Assembly: GCA_944326335.1 (NCBI GenBank) | Contig: CALVDM010000004.1 | Location: 47,826-111,825 of the forward strand | Source: an uncultured Bacteroidales bacterium | Lineage (GTDB): Bacteria; Bacteroidota; Bacteroidia; Bacteroidales; UBA932 | Direction of reading: 5' to 3' | DNA: 64,000 nucleotides | In this document: piece after piece, positions 55,740 to 64,000 of the stretch | Position numbering within the stretch: the stretch's first letter is position 1 | How the letters are laid out: each line of letters opens with the position of its first letter | The notes under the pieces: model-generated | The model's database searches: none | Told to the model about the DNA's origin: nothing | Seen by the model: the letters and a program-made list of their open reading frames with translations, nothing else | Program-made: the position numbers and the translations under genes

Positions 55740-58127
55740 TTATTCAGTGATGTTCACCTTGAACACGAGCGAGAGGACATAGTTTCCGCTTGCATCCATA
55801 TAGCGGATATTGTCATCAACGCTCTTAGGCGGGTCTGACAAATATATGACAGTGGAACCCCAGTTGTTTATCTCTATCCCGTCTATCGTCTTGGTCTCCC
55901 AGCTACCGCCTTCAGGCAATCCCTTCAAGGCTACCATGCCAGGAGCCGTGTCGGTTGTCGCATTCACCGTGAGGCACCAGCATGAGGCTATGTCTGCAGG
56001 GACCTTGTCGCCGCCGGTCAGTTCCGTGAGCTGGCATACGCTTTCGTCCACCTGCCCGTACATCGTATCGAACTCCAGCACTATGCTGCCGCCCGACGAT
56101 GAGCCATCACCGTAGGTGTAGTCTATCTTTACGGCAGCTACCGCCGTGCTTCCGCTGAAGAAGACGAAATATGACGACTCGCTCTTCATGGACTTGTCGG
56201 TGAGGACTCCGAGATAGCTGTTGCCTGGCTGATACGAGGATTCTTCGAGAGTTACCCAATGCGAGGCAGGTGTCGTGATTTCCTTCATGGAAGCGTCGTA
56301 AACCTTGTAGCTGTCGTACTTCACATTCACAGTGAATTCACAGTTGTCTCCGAAAGGATAATCCGGAAGCTGGGCGAACGATGCCTCGTATGTGATGAGG
56401 TATGCAGGGACCTCAGGGAAGCTCGAGAAGAGCTTGTCAGCCCCGTCGGAAAGCACATCGAACGAAGCGACGAGACCGTCCCATTGCAACGCTGTCCACA
56501 TGTCCTCCAGGCCGACAGCCTCTACAGGCTCTGCCTGACCATCCTGCGTGACATATGCGCAGAGATACTTGGCGTACTCGTCCTTCAGGCCGTCCATATT
56601 TTCATTGAGGAAGAAGTATCCCGGAAGCTGCAACTCTCCCACCTCGGATGCCTTGGCCTTCGGATAGGCTACCACGATGGCCTCGCGAGGGTCTTCCCCG
56701 TCATTGGCATCGGCGTCTATCGTAAGCGTATTGTTCTGGATTACGGGAGCCGCTACGGTTTCCGTCCCGTTCTGCCATGAATATTCGGTGGTTACCCAGT
56801 CTGCATTTGTCGGCTGATACCCGTACGGGGTCTTGCTGAAGATGTAGAAATCCAGGTCGCCGGAGCTGACAAGTCCCACTGTAGCCTCCTGGCTTCCCAT
56901 TTCCTGAGCAGCAAATTCCCCGGCAACATCGAAATTGAATGTAGGGACTTCGTAGTGGTCAATCGTGAAGAGGTCGGAGTAGTCGTCATGAGCCACACCG
57001 TATGACACGCTGTAGGTGCCGAATCCGAAAGACAGGGTTCCGGTCTCCTGCACAAGTGTCATAGTGGCAGGGTCCGCCGAAATCTGGTAGACGTTCTCGA
57101 GGACATAGTCCGTGGATGTGGTCTGGGCCTGAGGGTCTGCCACGGCAAGCCACTTCGGACCGGAAACAGTCGCAGGGAAATTGGACTTCACGAGAAGGTA
57201 CATGTCTATGGCATTGTTGAAGTCCGGCCTGTAGACAAGGTCAATCTGTGAACTTTGTTCAAGCGGCTCGTCTTCGTAAACCCAGTTATAGACATCTCCG
57301 TACTGGAAGTTGCCTTCTTCTCCGACAACTGCCTTGCGCACCTCGAGGAGAGGCTCGAATTGCGGGGCCAGGAGAGCGCAGTCATTTTTTTTGTAATTCT
57401 CTGTGTCGGAGTTCACGGTGAAGGTGTAGCCTTTGCCGTCCGCAGTGTCATAGTTGACGGTATTGCAGACCAGCTTGTATTCCGTGAACCGGCCCGATGA
57501 AGCATTCTCTGTAACTGTGAGACTGCTGTTCTGCGGGATTGTGGTGGTGAAGTTGGCCTCGACCTGGACATAAGCCACGTAACCTGCTTCGGCCGCGCTC
57601 CACACCATAGGCACCTTGCCGTCTGAAGGAAGGTCCACGAAAACGTGCTCGAATGCGGATTCCTCGTCGGTCGACTGGGTGTAGTCCCCGTCCTTGAATT
57701 CCGCCATGCGGAACTTGAACACAGGCGTCGAGGAATAAAGGACAAAGCTGGCTATCTCCCTGGTCTCCGACTCCATGGTCATGGACACCACTACCGAGTG
57801 CTCATTGAGGTCCTGATAGTCGAGGAGACATACAATCTGGACCGAACCTTCACCGGCAGGTCCGCTCAGCGAAGTAAGCTCGTCTCCTTCCGGGGTGAGG
57901 ATTGCGAACTCGGTGGAAGACTCCACCGGTATGCTCACAGTCCATTTGTAGTTTGCGTTGAATGTTATCGTCTTTATGTTGCCGCCTTCAGCTTCAAGGT
58001 CGAAAACACCCTGGACAGGGTCCGGGAAAGTCGGTGCGGGACTGTCTTCCTCGGAAGGGGTACATGCTGCAAACAACACTGCCGAGAGCATTGCCGCAGT
58101 ACACAGTCTTTCAAGAAGTTTTTTCAT
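55740..58127 (-). CDS. Large accessory surface lipoprotein of the second SusCD operon
   Basis: A 795-residue lipoprotein whose cysteine is followed by an acidic patch (FAACTPSEEDSPAP). The N-terminal 40-130 region is BACON/Ig-like (FDLEAEGGNIKTITFNANYKWTVS). The remainder is a series of beta-sandwich-like stretches, with a C-terminal domain reading YMDASGNYVLSLVFKVNITE. No catalytic motif is visible. Its position after SusC, SusD and a small SusE-like protein suggests a substrate-capturing subunit. It might belong to one of the DUF families known from Bacteroides SusCD operons, but I cannot name it with assurance. Confidence 0.78.
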   Translation of the reverse strand: MKKLLERLCTAAMLSAVLFAACTPSEEDSPAPTFPDPVQGVFDLEAEGGNIKTITFNANYKWTVSIPVESSTEFAILTPEGDELTSLSGPAGEGSVQIVCLLDYQDLNEHSVVVSMTMESETREIASFVLYSSTPVFKFRMAEFKDGDYTQSTDEESAFEHVFVDLPSDGKVPMVWSAAEAGYVAYVQVEANFTTTIPQNSSLTVTENASSGRFTEYKLVCNTVNYDTADGKGYTFTVNSDTENYKKNDCALLAPQFEPLLEVRKAVVGEEGNFQYGDVYNWVYEDEPLEQSSQIDLVYRPDFNNAIDMYLLVKSNFPATVSGPKWLAVADPQAQTTSTDYVLENVYQISADPATMTLVQETGTLSFGFGTYSVSYGVAHDDYSDLFTIDHYEVPTFNFDVAGEFAAQEMGSQEATVGLVSSGDLDFYIFSKTPYGYQPTNADWVTTEYSWQNGTETVAAPVIQNNTLTIDADANDGEDPREAIVVAYPKAKASEVGELQLPGYFFLNENMDGLKDEYAKYLCAYVTQDGQAEPVEAVGLEDMWTALQWDGLVASFDVLSDGADKLFSSFPEVPAYLITYEASFAQLPDYPFGDNCEFTVNVKYDSYKVYDASMKEITTPASHWVTLEESSYQPGNSYLGVLTDKSMKSESSYFVFFSGSTAVAAVKIDYTYGDGSSSGGSIVLEFDTMYGQVDESVCQLTELTGGDKVPADIASCWCLTVNATTDTAPGMVALKGLPEGGSWETKTIDGIEINNWGSTVIYLSDPPKSVDDNIRYMDASGNYVLSLVFKVNITE

Positions 58128-58178
58128 GTCTTTAAATTTTTAATACGATTAACTATAATTGAATGAGAACGATAATGG

Positions 58179-59090
58179 TTACATCCCCTCTTCCTTCTGG
58201 AGCCTGTCTGCTTCCTCATCGGAAACCCACTCCATGATATTATAGAAATCCCCCACATACCCGACAAGAGTGTCTATGTTGTACACATAGGCTCTCATCC
58301 AGAGTGCCGCAAACGACTCGCAGGAATTGAAATATGAAACATAGGCCGGACTCGTCATCCCGAGGATGCGGTTGTCCCCGTTTATCTGTCCGAAAACGAA
58401 CTCCTCGTTTGTAATCAGCTGGTCTTTAGGCAACGAGACTGTCTGGTTCAGCGGGTCGGACGGGTCGAAGACTATCTTTACGTCATAGCCGTCGAAAAGC
58501 CAGTCGTGGAGGATGACAGTGTTCTCGGCGGTCTCGTCGAGTGTCGTCTTGATGAGCCTCTGGTACGAGCCGTCAGTATTGTCAAGACCAGGATAACTGT
58601 AAAGGAATGTCGATGTCACGACACACCAGCCCGTGAATGAGTTTATGTCGAACGGGCACACCCTGAACATGGACACCTTTGTCTCGTCGCCGTACATGTC
58701 CATGCGGAGCTGTTCCGGCATCACGAGCTTGAGCTTGAATGAAATCGTATCGTTAATCTCGAACCTGTCGTAGTCCGGATAGACGACGACGTCGGTCCTG
58801 AGCTCCCCTGCCGGAATGACAATCGTGTTCGAAGCGAGGCGGTAGTCGCGGCCTTCGATGGCATCGCTGTCGCTGTCTATGATTTCCACGGCTATTGTCC
58901 TGTCGTAGTCGCATGCCACCGTAGAGGTCACAGGGACAGTGAATGATTCCTGGTCCTCAACCACGGCATGCAATGACAGGGTGTCCTGGAACATTATGTA
59001 CTCCCTGCCGAGCGAGCGGACATTGTCCTGCTGGCAGGCTGTGGACATTGCCACGAGGAGTATCAACGGTAATATAGAAATTCTTTTCAT
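58179..59090 (-). CDS. SusE-position lipoprotein (DUF4984/DUF4843-like)
   Basis: A 303-residue lipoprotein starting at ATG 59090 (MKRISILPLILLVAMSTACQQ); an in-frame TTG two codons earlier is unlikely. A Calx-beta/Ig-like N-terminal half (about 25-150) has the pattern IMFQDTLSLHAVVEDQESFTVPV ... DRTIAVEI ... EGRDYRLASNTIVIPAGE, as in DUF4843/DUF4984 lipoproteins that follow SusD genes. The C-terminal half (about 155-300) is a separate beta domain. It is 12 bp after SusD and probably sits in the same outer-membrane complex. Ligand unknown. Confidence 0.78.
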   Translation of the reverse strand: MKRISILPLILLVAMSTACQQDNVRSLGREYIMFQDTLSLHAVVEDQESFTVPVTSTVACDYDRTIAVEIIDSDSDAIEGRDYRLASNTIVIPAGELRTDVVVYPDYDRFEINDTISFKLKLVMPEQLRMDMYGDETKVSMFRVCPFDINSFTGWCVVTSTFLYSYPGLDNTDGSYQRLIKTTLDETAENTVILHDWLFDGYDVKIVFDPSDPLNQTVSLPKDQLITNEEFVFGQINGDNRILGMTSPAYVSYFNSCESFAALWMRAYVYNIDTLVGYVGDFYNIMEWVSDEEADRLQKEEGM

Positions 59091-59102
59091 TAGCAATGCT
59101 GT

Positions 59103-60671
59103 TTACAGGTTGTTGCTTTCATTTCCTTCTATGTCCGAACCCGGAGCATCCATGTCGTTCTGAGGTATCGGCCACACGAACTGAGGGTTGTCGGCAGAAA
59201 TCTCCAGGTCGTTACCCTCTTTCTGGGAATATGAGTTGGGAGTCCTCGTGAAACCTGCCCCCCAACGCTTGAGGTCGTTCAGACGGAAGCCTTCCATGTA
59301 GAGTTCCTTCACCCTCTCGTCCGAGATTGTCTGGAGATATGCCGGATTGAAATCCGTGGATGAAGAGGATGTGTTGATGGATACGGAACCGCCTCCCCTG
59401 CTCTGGCTGAGTGTCGTAAGGTCTGCAGCCGCCAAATCCGTGCGGTTGTTCCTGCAGTAGGCTTCGGCCCTTATCAGATACTGCTCGGCAAGCCTCAGAG
59501 GCTTAGGCATGCAGACATGGTAGAGGTTGTAGGAATTTGTGAAATTCCTGTTGCCGTAATACTTCACTACGTAAGGAACAGGTATCTCATAGTCATATCC
59601 GCACGGGATGCCGGTACCCGTAGCGTCCCTGAAATACGCCAGGTAACGTACGTCTCTGGACGAGTAGAGGTTCAGGACCCACTCAGCCGGGACATAGTCA
59701 GGATATGCATACGTAAGGTCAGTGTTGTAGTGGAGGAACACCGTGCCGAGAGCTCCGCCGTATGATGTGGCAGTGAAGCCTATGCGCCATATCAGCTCCG
59801 AACCGGTATCGTAGAACCAGAGATTGTCGAACTCGGGATAACCGTTCGAAGCCGTCGTCGTGCCGCTGAGCTCGAATGCTTCGTTGTTGATGACGTATGT
59901 CGAATACTTGATGGCGTCATCCCAGTTCTCCATGTACAGAGCCACCCTTGCGCGGATTGCATAGACGGCTGCCGGAGATATGTAGTAGTTGTCCGGCTCG
60001 TCCAGGGCATTTGATTCCGGGTCTTCGTCCCCGTCATCGAAAAGTTCCTCGGCCTTGGAGAGGTCGCTGAGCACCTGCTCGTACGACGCTTTCAGGGAGG
60101 CCCTCACCACAGGCTCAGGCTCGGAATATTTCGTGCGGAGCACCACACCGAGCTGCGAGTCTGCCCTGTCCGGGTCGTATGCCTCGCAGTAGCACTTGAT
60201 GAGTTCCGAGTAGCAGAGTGCGCGTATGGTATAGGCCTCTGCAGTGTAGGTGTCGAGAAGTTCGAGACGCTCTTCCGATGTCTCGGAGGCAATGACATCC
60301 CCGACTTTCTCGAGATAGAAATTGCAGTTGCCTATTACAGAGTAGAGTGAGCCGTAGACTGCTTCGGTATATTCGTTAGTAGGCCTTATCTCCCAGTTCC
60401 ATATCCCGTTGAAAGGATTCGAGTTCGTGAGGGTGGCCGTCACGAGGTCCGCCTGTATGTCAGGCAGAAGGGTGAGATTCCCGCTGTAAAGACCGGAACC
60501 TTTCAGACTCGCATATATTCCCACGATATGCTGTTCAGCATCAGCGAAAGTCTTCATGGCATCACCTTCAGGGATGGATGAGCCCGGATACTTTTCGAGG
60601 CAGGAAGTAGCTGTCGCGGCGATGAGCGCAGAGACAGCGGCAAACTTCATTATGTTAAATATGTTCTTCAT
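59103..60671 (-). CDS. SusD/RagB-like surface lipoprotein
   Basis: A 522-residue lipoprotein (ATATSCLEKYPGSSIPEGD). It has TPR-type helices (YTAEAYTIRALCYSELIKCYCEAYD, AVYAIRARVALYMENWDDAIKYS), the RagB-type C-terminal block (SDERVKELYMEGFRLNDLKRWG) and a closing motif FVWPIPQNDM. The N-terminal 'ADAEQHIVGIYASL' and the overall plan are nearer to RagB than to the starch SusD upstream in the window. It pairs with the SusC-like protein encoded 8 bp before it. RagB binds oligopeptides in P. gingivalis, consistent with the protease in this operon. Confidence 0.92.
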   Translation of the reverse strand: MKNIFNIMKFAAVSALIAATATSCLEKYPGSSIPEGDAMKTFADAEQHIVGIYASLKGSGLYSGNLTLLPDIQADLVTATLTNSNPFNGIWNWEIRPTNEYTEAVYGSLYSVIGNCNFYLEKVGDVIASETSEERLELLDTYTAEAYTIRALCYSELIKCYCEAYDPDRADSQLGVVLRTKYSEPEPVVRASLKASYEQVLSDLSKAEELFDDGDEDPESNALDEPDNYYISPAAVYAIRARVALYMENWDDAIKYSTYVINNEAFELSGTTTASNGYPEFDNLWFYDTGSELIWRIGFTATSYGGALGTVFLHYNTDLTYAYPDYVPAEWVLNLYSSRDVRYLAYFRDATGTGIPCGYDYEIPVPYVVKYYGNRNFTNSYNLYHVCMPKPLRLAEQYLIRAEAYCRNNRTDLAAADLTTLSQSRGGGSVSINTSSSSTDFNPAYLQTISDERVKELYMEGFRLNDLKRWGAGFTRTPNSYSQKEGNDLEISADNPQFVWPIPQNDMDAPGSDIEGNESNNL

Positions 60672-60679
60672 GTTTCCTC

Positions 60680-63643
60680 TTAAAATGTAAGATCAAATCC
60701 GAAAGTGAACTGCCGTGACATAGGGTACTGTGCAACGTAGATGTTGCTTACGCCTTCAGGGTCAAGGCCGGAGAACTTGGTGAACGTGAAAAGGTTCTGT
60801 GCCTGGAAATACACCCTGAGACCTTCGATGAAGCCGGATTTGCGTATGGCGGCCGCAGGAACCTGATATGAAAGCATCAGGTTCTTCAACCTCAGGAACG
60901 AAGCGTCCTCGAGAAGGCGGTCATCGAACTCCATGTACTCGCCGTGGCGCGGAGTGTCGGTAATGTCGCCGGGCTGCTTCCATCTGTCGAGCAGCTTCAC
61001 GGACTGGTTGTATGTCTGGAAGCGGCCGTTGGACTCCTGATAGAACCTGTCGTTGTTTATCATCCATCTGTCCGCCACCCAGCTGAACTGAGCCGAGAGG
61101 GAAAGCCCTTTCCAGGAGAACGTGGTGCCGAAACCTCCGGTCCACGGAGCGTTGAAGCTCTTCCCGGTCATGACCCTGTCCTCGTCGCGGAGCTCGTCGG
61201 TGATTTCACCGTCCTTGGTGTACCAGAGAGCGTCTCCGTTTGCAGGATTCACACCGGCGAAACGGTTGATGAAGAACTCTCCCGCATCATGGCCCACGAC
61301 ATACTTGAGACTCGAGTTGGCAAGCTCATACTCGTCCACGCCGCCATAGAGGGCGGTTATCCTGTTGAGGTTGTAGGACACGTTGGCGTTGAGCATCCAT
61401 GAGAAGTCGCCTATCTGGAGCGCAGTGCCCGTAAGGTTCAGCTCGGCACCGCGGTTGACCATGGCTCCCACATTGTCCCAGTTGGAACCGAAACCGTTGT
61501 CGGAGTAGGACTTCGGCACAAGCATCAGCATGTTGTACGTGTACTTGTTGTAGAGTTCGAGGTCAACATTCAGCCTGTTCCAGAACGCGAAGTGGAAACC
61601 GAGGTTGGTAGTCCATGTGGATTCCCAGTGAAGGTCCTCGTTGCCCTGCGATACAGGCTCGAGACCCGGAGTCCCCATATAGTCTCCGCTGCCGCCGACG
61701 AGTGCGAGATGCTCGTAGTTCGGAATCTCGGAGTTTCCGGCTGTTCCCGAACTGAGTGAAATCTGGGCGAAAGTCAGCCAGTCGCGTGCCGGCGTCATGA
61801 AATCTTCGTTGAGCATGTTCCACATCAGACCGACTGAACCGAACCCTGCCCATCTTCCTGAACGTCCGAAACGGGATGACGCATCGGCACGTCCTGAAAG
61901 TTCGAGATAGTATTTGTTTGCGTAGTTGTATTCGGCCCTTGCGAAGAAAGAGAGGAATCCGTAGTCGTTGTCAGTGGTGTCGGACCACGAAGACACCCTC
62001 GAACCGTTTGAGATGTTGGTGAGGTAGTGGTTGTTCTGACCCTCCGCAAGTATTGTGAAATCTTCGTAATGATAGTTGATACCCTCCTGTCCCACAAGGA
62101 AGTTGAAGGAATGTATCCCGTCAATGTCGAAAGTATATCCTATGGTGTTCGTGACGGAAAGAGTGAGTCCGTCGGTCGACATGCGCGATGCGGAACCCTG
62201 CTCCTGGTTGGGAGCGAAGTCCGGGAAGGACCTGCTGTACCCGGTGGTGTGGGTATAGTCCACAGTGAACTGGGAACGGATTGAAAGGCCCTCTATCGGC
62301 TTTGCCTCAGCGAATATCGAGGAGAACACCTTGTATCTCTTGTAGGTGCGCGGGTTGTTCTCAAGCCATTCCACCGGATTCACACCGTCTCCCTTCCACC
62401 TCTTGGCCGGGTTGGAATCATTGGTTATGGCAATGGAACCGTCGTCATTGTACGGATTCCAGTAAGGGAGCATGAACTGCGCTGCGGATATAGGCGTCGA
62501 GAGGTTCGGCGTTCCTTCTTCTGCCTGCTCGAAACCCTGGTAGTTGAGCATGGTGTTGGTCCCGATGGTGAGCCACTTGGCAGCTCTCTGCTCCACGTTA
62601 GCCCTTATGGAATATCTGTTGAAATACGAGCCGAGGGCGATTCCGTCCTGGTCGTAGTAGGCTCCGGATATGTAATAGTTGGTCTTTTCCGTCGCTCCGG
62701 ACACGGAAAGCTCGTAGTTCTGGAGCATGGCGGCATCATTGAACACAACATCGAGCCAGTCCACATCAATCTGGGAAAGAGCCGCATAGTCCTTGCCCTC
62801 ATCGATGCCTATCTCCTTTTCATACTGGATTCGCTGAGCAGTGTCCATGAGGTTCCACTGCCCGTGGGCTATGTCCGAGAAACCGAGCTGCGCACGGAAG
62901 GTTATGGTAGGCTTGTCTGCCATGCGTCCGCGCTTGGTGGTGATGACTATCACACCGTTCGATGCCCTGGCCCCGTAGATGGACGTGGAGGATGCATCCT
63001 TAAGGACGGATATGCTCTCGATGTCCGACGGGTTTATGGAATTGAATTCAGAAGACGAGATTGCCGCCCCGTCGAGGATATAGAGAGGTGCGACACCCGA
63101 GTTAATCGAGTTGGTGCCGCGGATGAGCATCGTTGCGGATGCGCTCGGCTCACCGGTGGAAGACAGTACAGTCAGACCGGGGACCTGCCCCTGGAGGGCC
63201 TGGTCGAATGCAGCGGTAGGCGTGCTCTCGATTTTTTCGGATTTGACGCTGGACACGGAACCCGTGATGGTCCCCTTCTTCCTGACGCCGTAAGCCACGA
63301 CAACAGTCTCCTCGAGGAGCTGGGAATCCGACTCCATGGAGACATCGAACTTGACTGCGGATGAACCTGACGGAACAACGTACTCGACAGTCTGGTAGCT
63401 GATAGCGTGGAAAGAAAGTAATGTCCCTGCCGGTACGGTAATTGTATAACTACCGTCCTCAGATGTGCTGACGCCCCCTCCGGTTGACGACATCACGACC
63501 GAGCCGATAAGAGGCAGGCCGTCTTCAGCCGAAGTGACAACGCCGCTGACCGTGACATCTCCCTTGTCCTCGACCTGCGCCGAAGAGAAAGCGGGAATGG
63601 CGCAGATTAACAGTTCAAGAAGAATCAACATTGTTGTTTTCAT
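60680..63643 (-). CDS. SusC/RagA-like TonB-dependent transporter
   Basis: A 987-residue outer-membrane transporter with a signal peptide (MKTTMLILLELLICAIPAFS), a carboxypeptidase-like domain (about 30-105, VSGVVTSAEDGLPLIGSVV), a TonB-box-like segment (ETVVVAYGVRKKG), the plug (about 115-230) with YGARASNGVIVITTKRG, and a barrel ending RQFTFGFDLTF. It is the first gene of a nine-gene minus-strand operon lacking glycosidases but holding a subtilisin-like protease. I infer peptide import, by analogy with RagAB and with the peptide-bound SusCD complexes of B. thetaiotaomicron. No sigma/anti-sigma or other regulator is visible within the window. Confidence 0.93.
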   Translation of the reverse strand: MKTTMLILLELLICAIPAFSSAQVEDKGDVTVSGVVTSAEDGLPLIGSVVMSSTGGGVSTSEDGSYTITVPAGTLLSFHAISYQTVEYVVPSGSSAVKFDVSMESDSQLLEETVVVAYGVRKKGTITGSVSSVKSEKIESTPTAAFDQALQGQVPGLTVLSSTGEPSASATMLIRGTNSINSGVAPLYILDGAAISSSEFNSINPSDIESISVLKDASSTSIYGARASNGVIVITTKRGRMADKPTITFRAQLGFSDIAHGQWNLMDTAQRIQYEKEIGIDEGKDYAALSQIDVDWLDVVFNDAAMLQNYELSVSGATEKTNYYISGAYYDQDGIALGSYFNRYSIRANVEQRAAKWLTIGTNTMLNYQGFEQAEEGTPNLSTPISAAQFMLPYWNPYNDDGSIAITNDSNPAKRWKGDGVNPVEWLENNPRTYKRYKVFSSIFAEAKPIEGLSIRSQFTVDYTHTTGYSRSFPDFAPNQEQGSASRMSTDGLTLSVTNTIGYTFDIDGIHSFNFLVGQEGINYHYEDFTILAEGQNNHYLTNISNGSRVSSWSDTTDNDYGFLSFFARAEYNYANKYYLELSGRADASSRFGRSGRWAGFGSVGLMWNMLNEDFMTPARDWLTFAQISLSSGTAGNSEIPNYEHLALVGGSGDYMGTPGLEPVSQGNEDLHWESTWTTNLGFHFAFWNRLNVDLELYNKYTYNMLMLVPKSYSDNGFGSNWDNVGAMVNRGAELNLTGTALQIGDFSWMLNANVSYNLNRITALYGGVDEYELANSSLKYVVGHDAGEFFINRFAGVNPANGDALWYTKDGEITDELRDEDRVMTGKSFNAPWTGGFGTTFSWKGLSLSAQFSWVADRWMINNDRFYQESNGRFQTYNQSVKLLDRWKQPGDITDTPRHGEYMEFDDRLLEDASFLRLKNLMLSYQVPAAAIRKSGFIEGLRVYFQAQNLFTFTKFSGLDPEGVSNIYVAQYPMSRQFTFGFDLTF

Positions 63644-63666
63644 AGATGTAACTTATTTTCGGGGCG

Positions 63667-63674
63667 CAAAGGTA
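63667..63674 (-). promoter_or_regulatory. -7 box of the second SusCD operon
   Basis: TACCTTTG on the minus strand, 24 bp upstream of the SusC ATG, fits TAnnTTTG well. The -33 position has no clear TTTG. The remaining 63675-64000 stretch is AT-rich, without a credible gene; it holds a TTGTTAACAA palindrome (63872-63881) and the hairpin at 63925. Confidence 0.55.
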
Positions 63675-63924
63675 AGCATTATTTCCTTAAAATGTCAGTT
63701 TTAAACAAAATTTTTATCGCTTAAAATCAGCAAGTTGCAATTCCCAATCTAAAAATATTGCGGAATTTGATTAACAACTGTAAGCGATATTTAAAACAAT
63801 GTTTATAACTGTAACATAATTACAAAATATGCTTACGATTCGGAAGGGGCGTCAGACAGCAATGCGGCACCTTGTTAACAAATATTCACGGCGTATCATT
63901 TGCCGTCTGCCGCAAAAAAGGAGG

Positions 63925-63965
63925 AGGGGGTGACCCAAAAGCCAAGAGGCTTTGCGGTCATCCTC
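63925..63965. repeat. GGGTGACCCAAAAG-type hairpin upstream of the second SusCD operon
   Basis: The left arm GGGTGACCCAAAAGCC and the right arm GGCTTTGCGGTCATCC fold into a long hairpin with a 4-base loop (AAGA) and a small internal mismatch. Its first 14 bases (63928-63941) are identical to 31570-31583 at the end of the starch locus. It lies about 250 bp upstream of the SusC promoter, so it may end a transcript from beyond the window. Confidence 0.7.
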
Positions 63966-64000
63966 TTGTTGCGTATTTAGGTGTACGGCTTGCACTATCG

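Noticed and set aside
59091-59096. TTG start two codons upstream for the SusE-position lipoprotein
   Set aside because: The ATG at 59090 begins a normal lipoprotein signal, and the extra residues add nothing.
63675-64000. A small gene upstream of the second SusC
   Set aside because: Short frames here lack a start with ribosome-site context and any family pattern; the stretch is AT-rich regulatory DNA with a hairpin.

Overview
The window comes from the chromosome of a GC-rich member of the Bacteroidales. The evidence is two SusC/SusD pairs, a complete starch-utilisation (sus-like) gene set, many BACON-domain lipoproteins with acidic residues after the lipid cysteine, and promoters of the Bacteroidetes type (TTTG, about 19-21 bp, TAnnTTTG). 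The base composition would suit Alistipes/Rikenellaceae or a related gut lineage, but the genus cannot be fixed from this sequence. I saw no tRNA, rRNA, CRISPR array, intact insertion sequence or prophage.

Layout. 1-8.0 kb is housekeeping: the end of an unidentified gene, a U32 peptidase/hydroxylase-type protein, manA and gpmI in one minus-strand operon, RNase R and an S41 C-terminal processing protease. 8.0-31.5 kb is a starch/maltodextrin region: 4-alpha-glucanotransferase, a LytTR two-component system, a divergent SLC45-type sugar permease, then susC-susD-susE(expanded)-GH13-GH13-GH13(SusA-like)-GH97(SusB-like), a 50-residue peptide and a fimbrillin/SusE-F hybrid lipoprotein. 31.5-31.7 kb is a dense array of short hairpins, followed by an AT-rich AAA ATPase/DUF4143 gene. 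33.1-36.8 kb is housekeeping again (rdgB-recO, M3 metallopeptidase).

36.9-45.7 kb is a minus-strand operon of an OB/BACON lipoprotein, a DNA/RNA non-specific endonuclease lipoprotein, an endonuclease/exonuclease/phosphatase protein, a TonB-dependent receptor without a SusD partner, and a DUF5689 lipoprotein. I read it as a candidate extracellular nucleic-acid utilisation system. A GH43 enzyme follows alone on the plus strand. 47.5-63.7 kb is a second minus-strand operon: SusC-SusD, two accessory lipoproteins, two leucine-rich-repeat lipoproteins, a subtilisin-like lipoprotein protease, a DUF1573 protein and a small lipoprotein. It has no glycosidase and looks like a protein/peptide-acquisition system.

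How the parts work together. In the starch region, surface lipoproteins would bind and cut starch, SusCD would import oligosaccharides, SusA/SusB-type enzymes would finish hydrolysis, the SLC45 permease would take sugar across the inner membrane and MalQ would process it in the cytoplasm. Control appears to be by the adjacent LytS/LytR-type pair rather than a SusR-type regulator: a GTTCAT direct repeat with the 21-bp period expected of a LytTR operator lies in front of the permease. A family of GGGTGACCCAAAAG-type hairpins recurs at three sites in the window (31.6, 43.65 and 63.93 kb).
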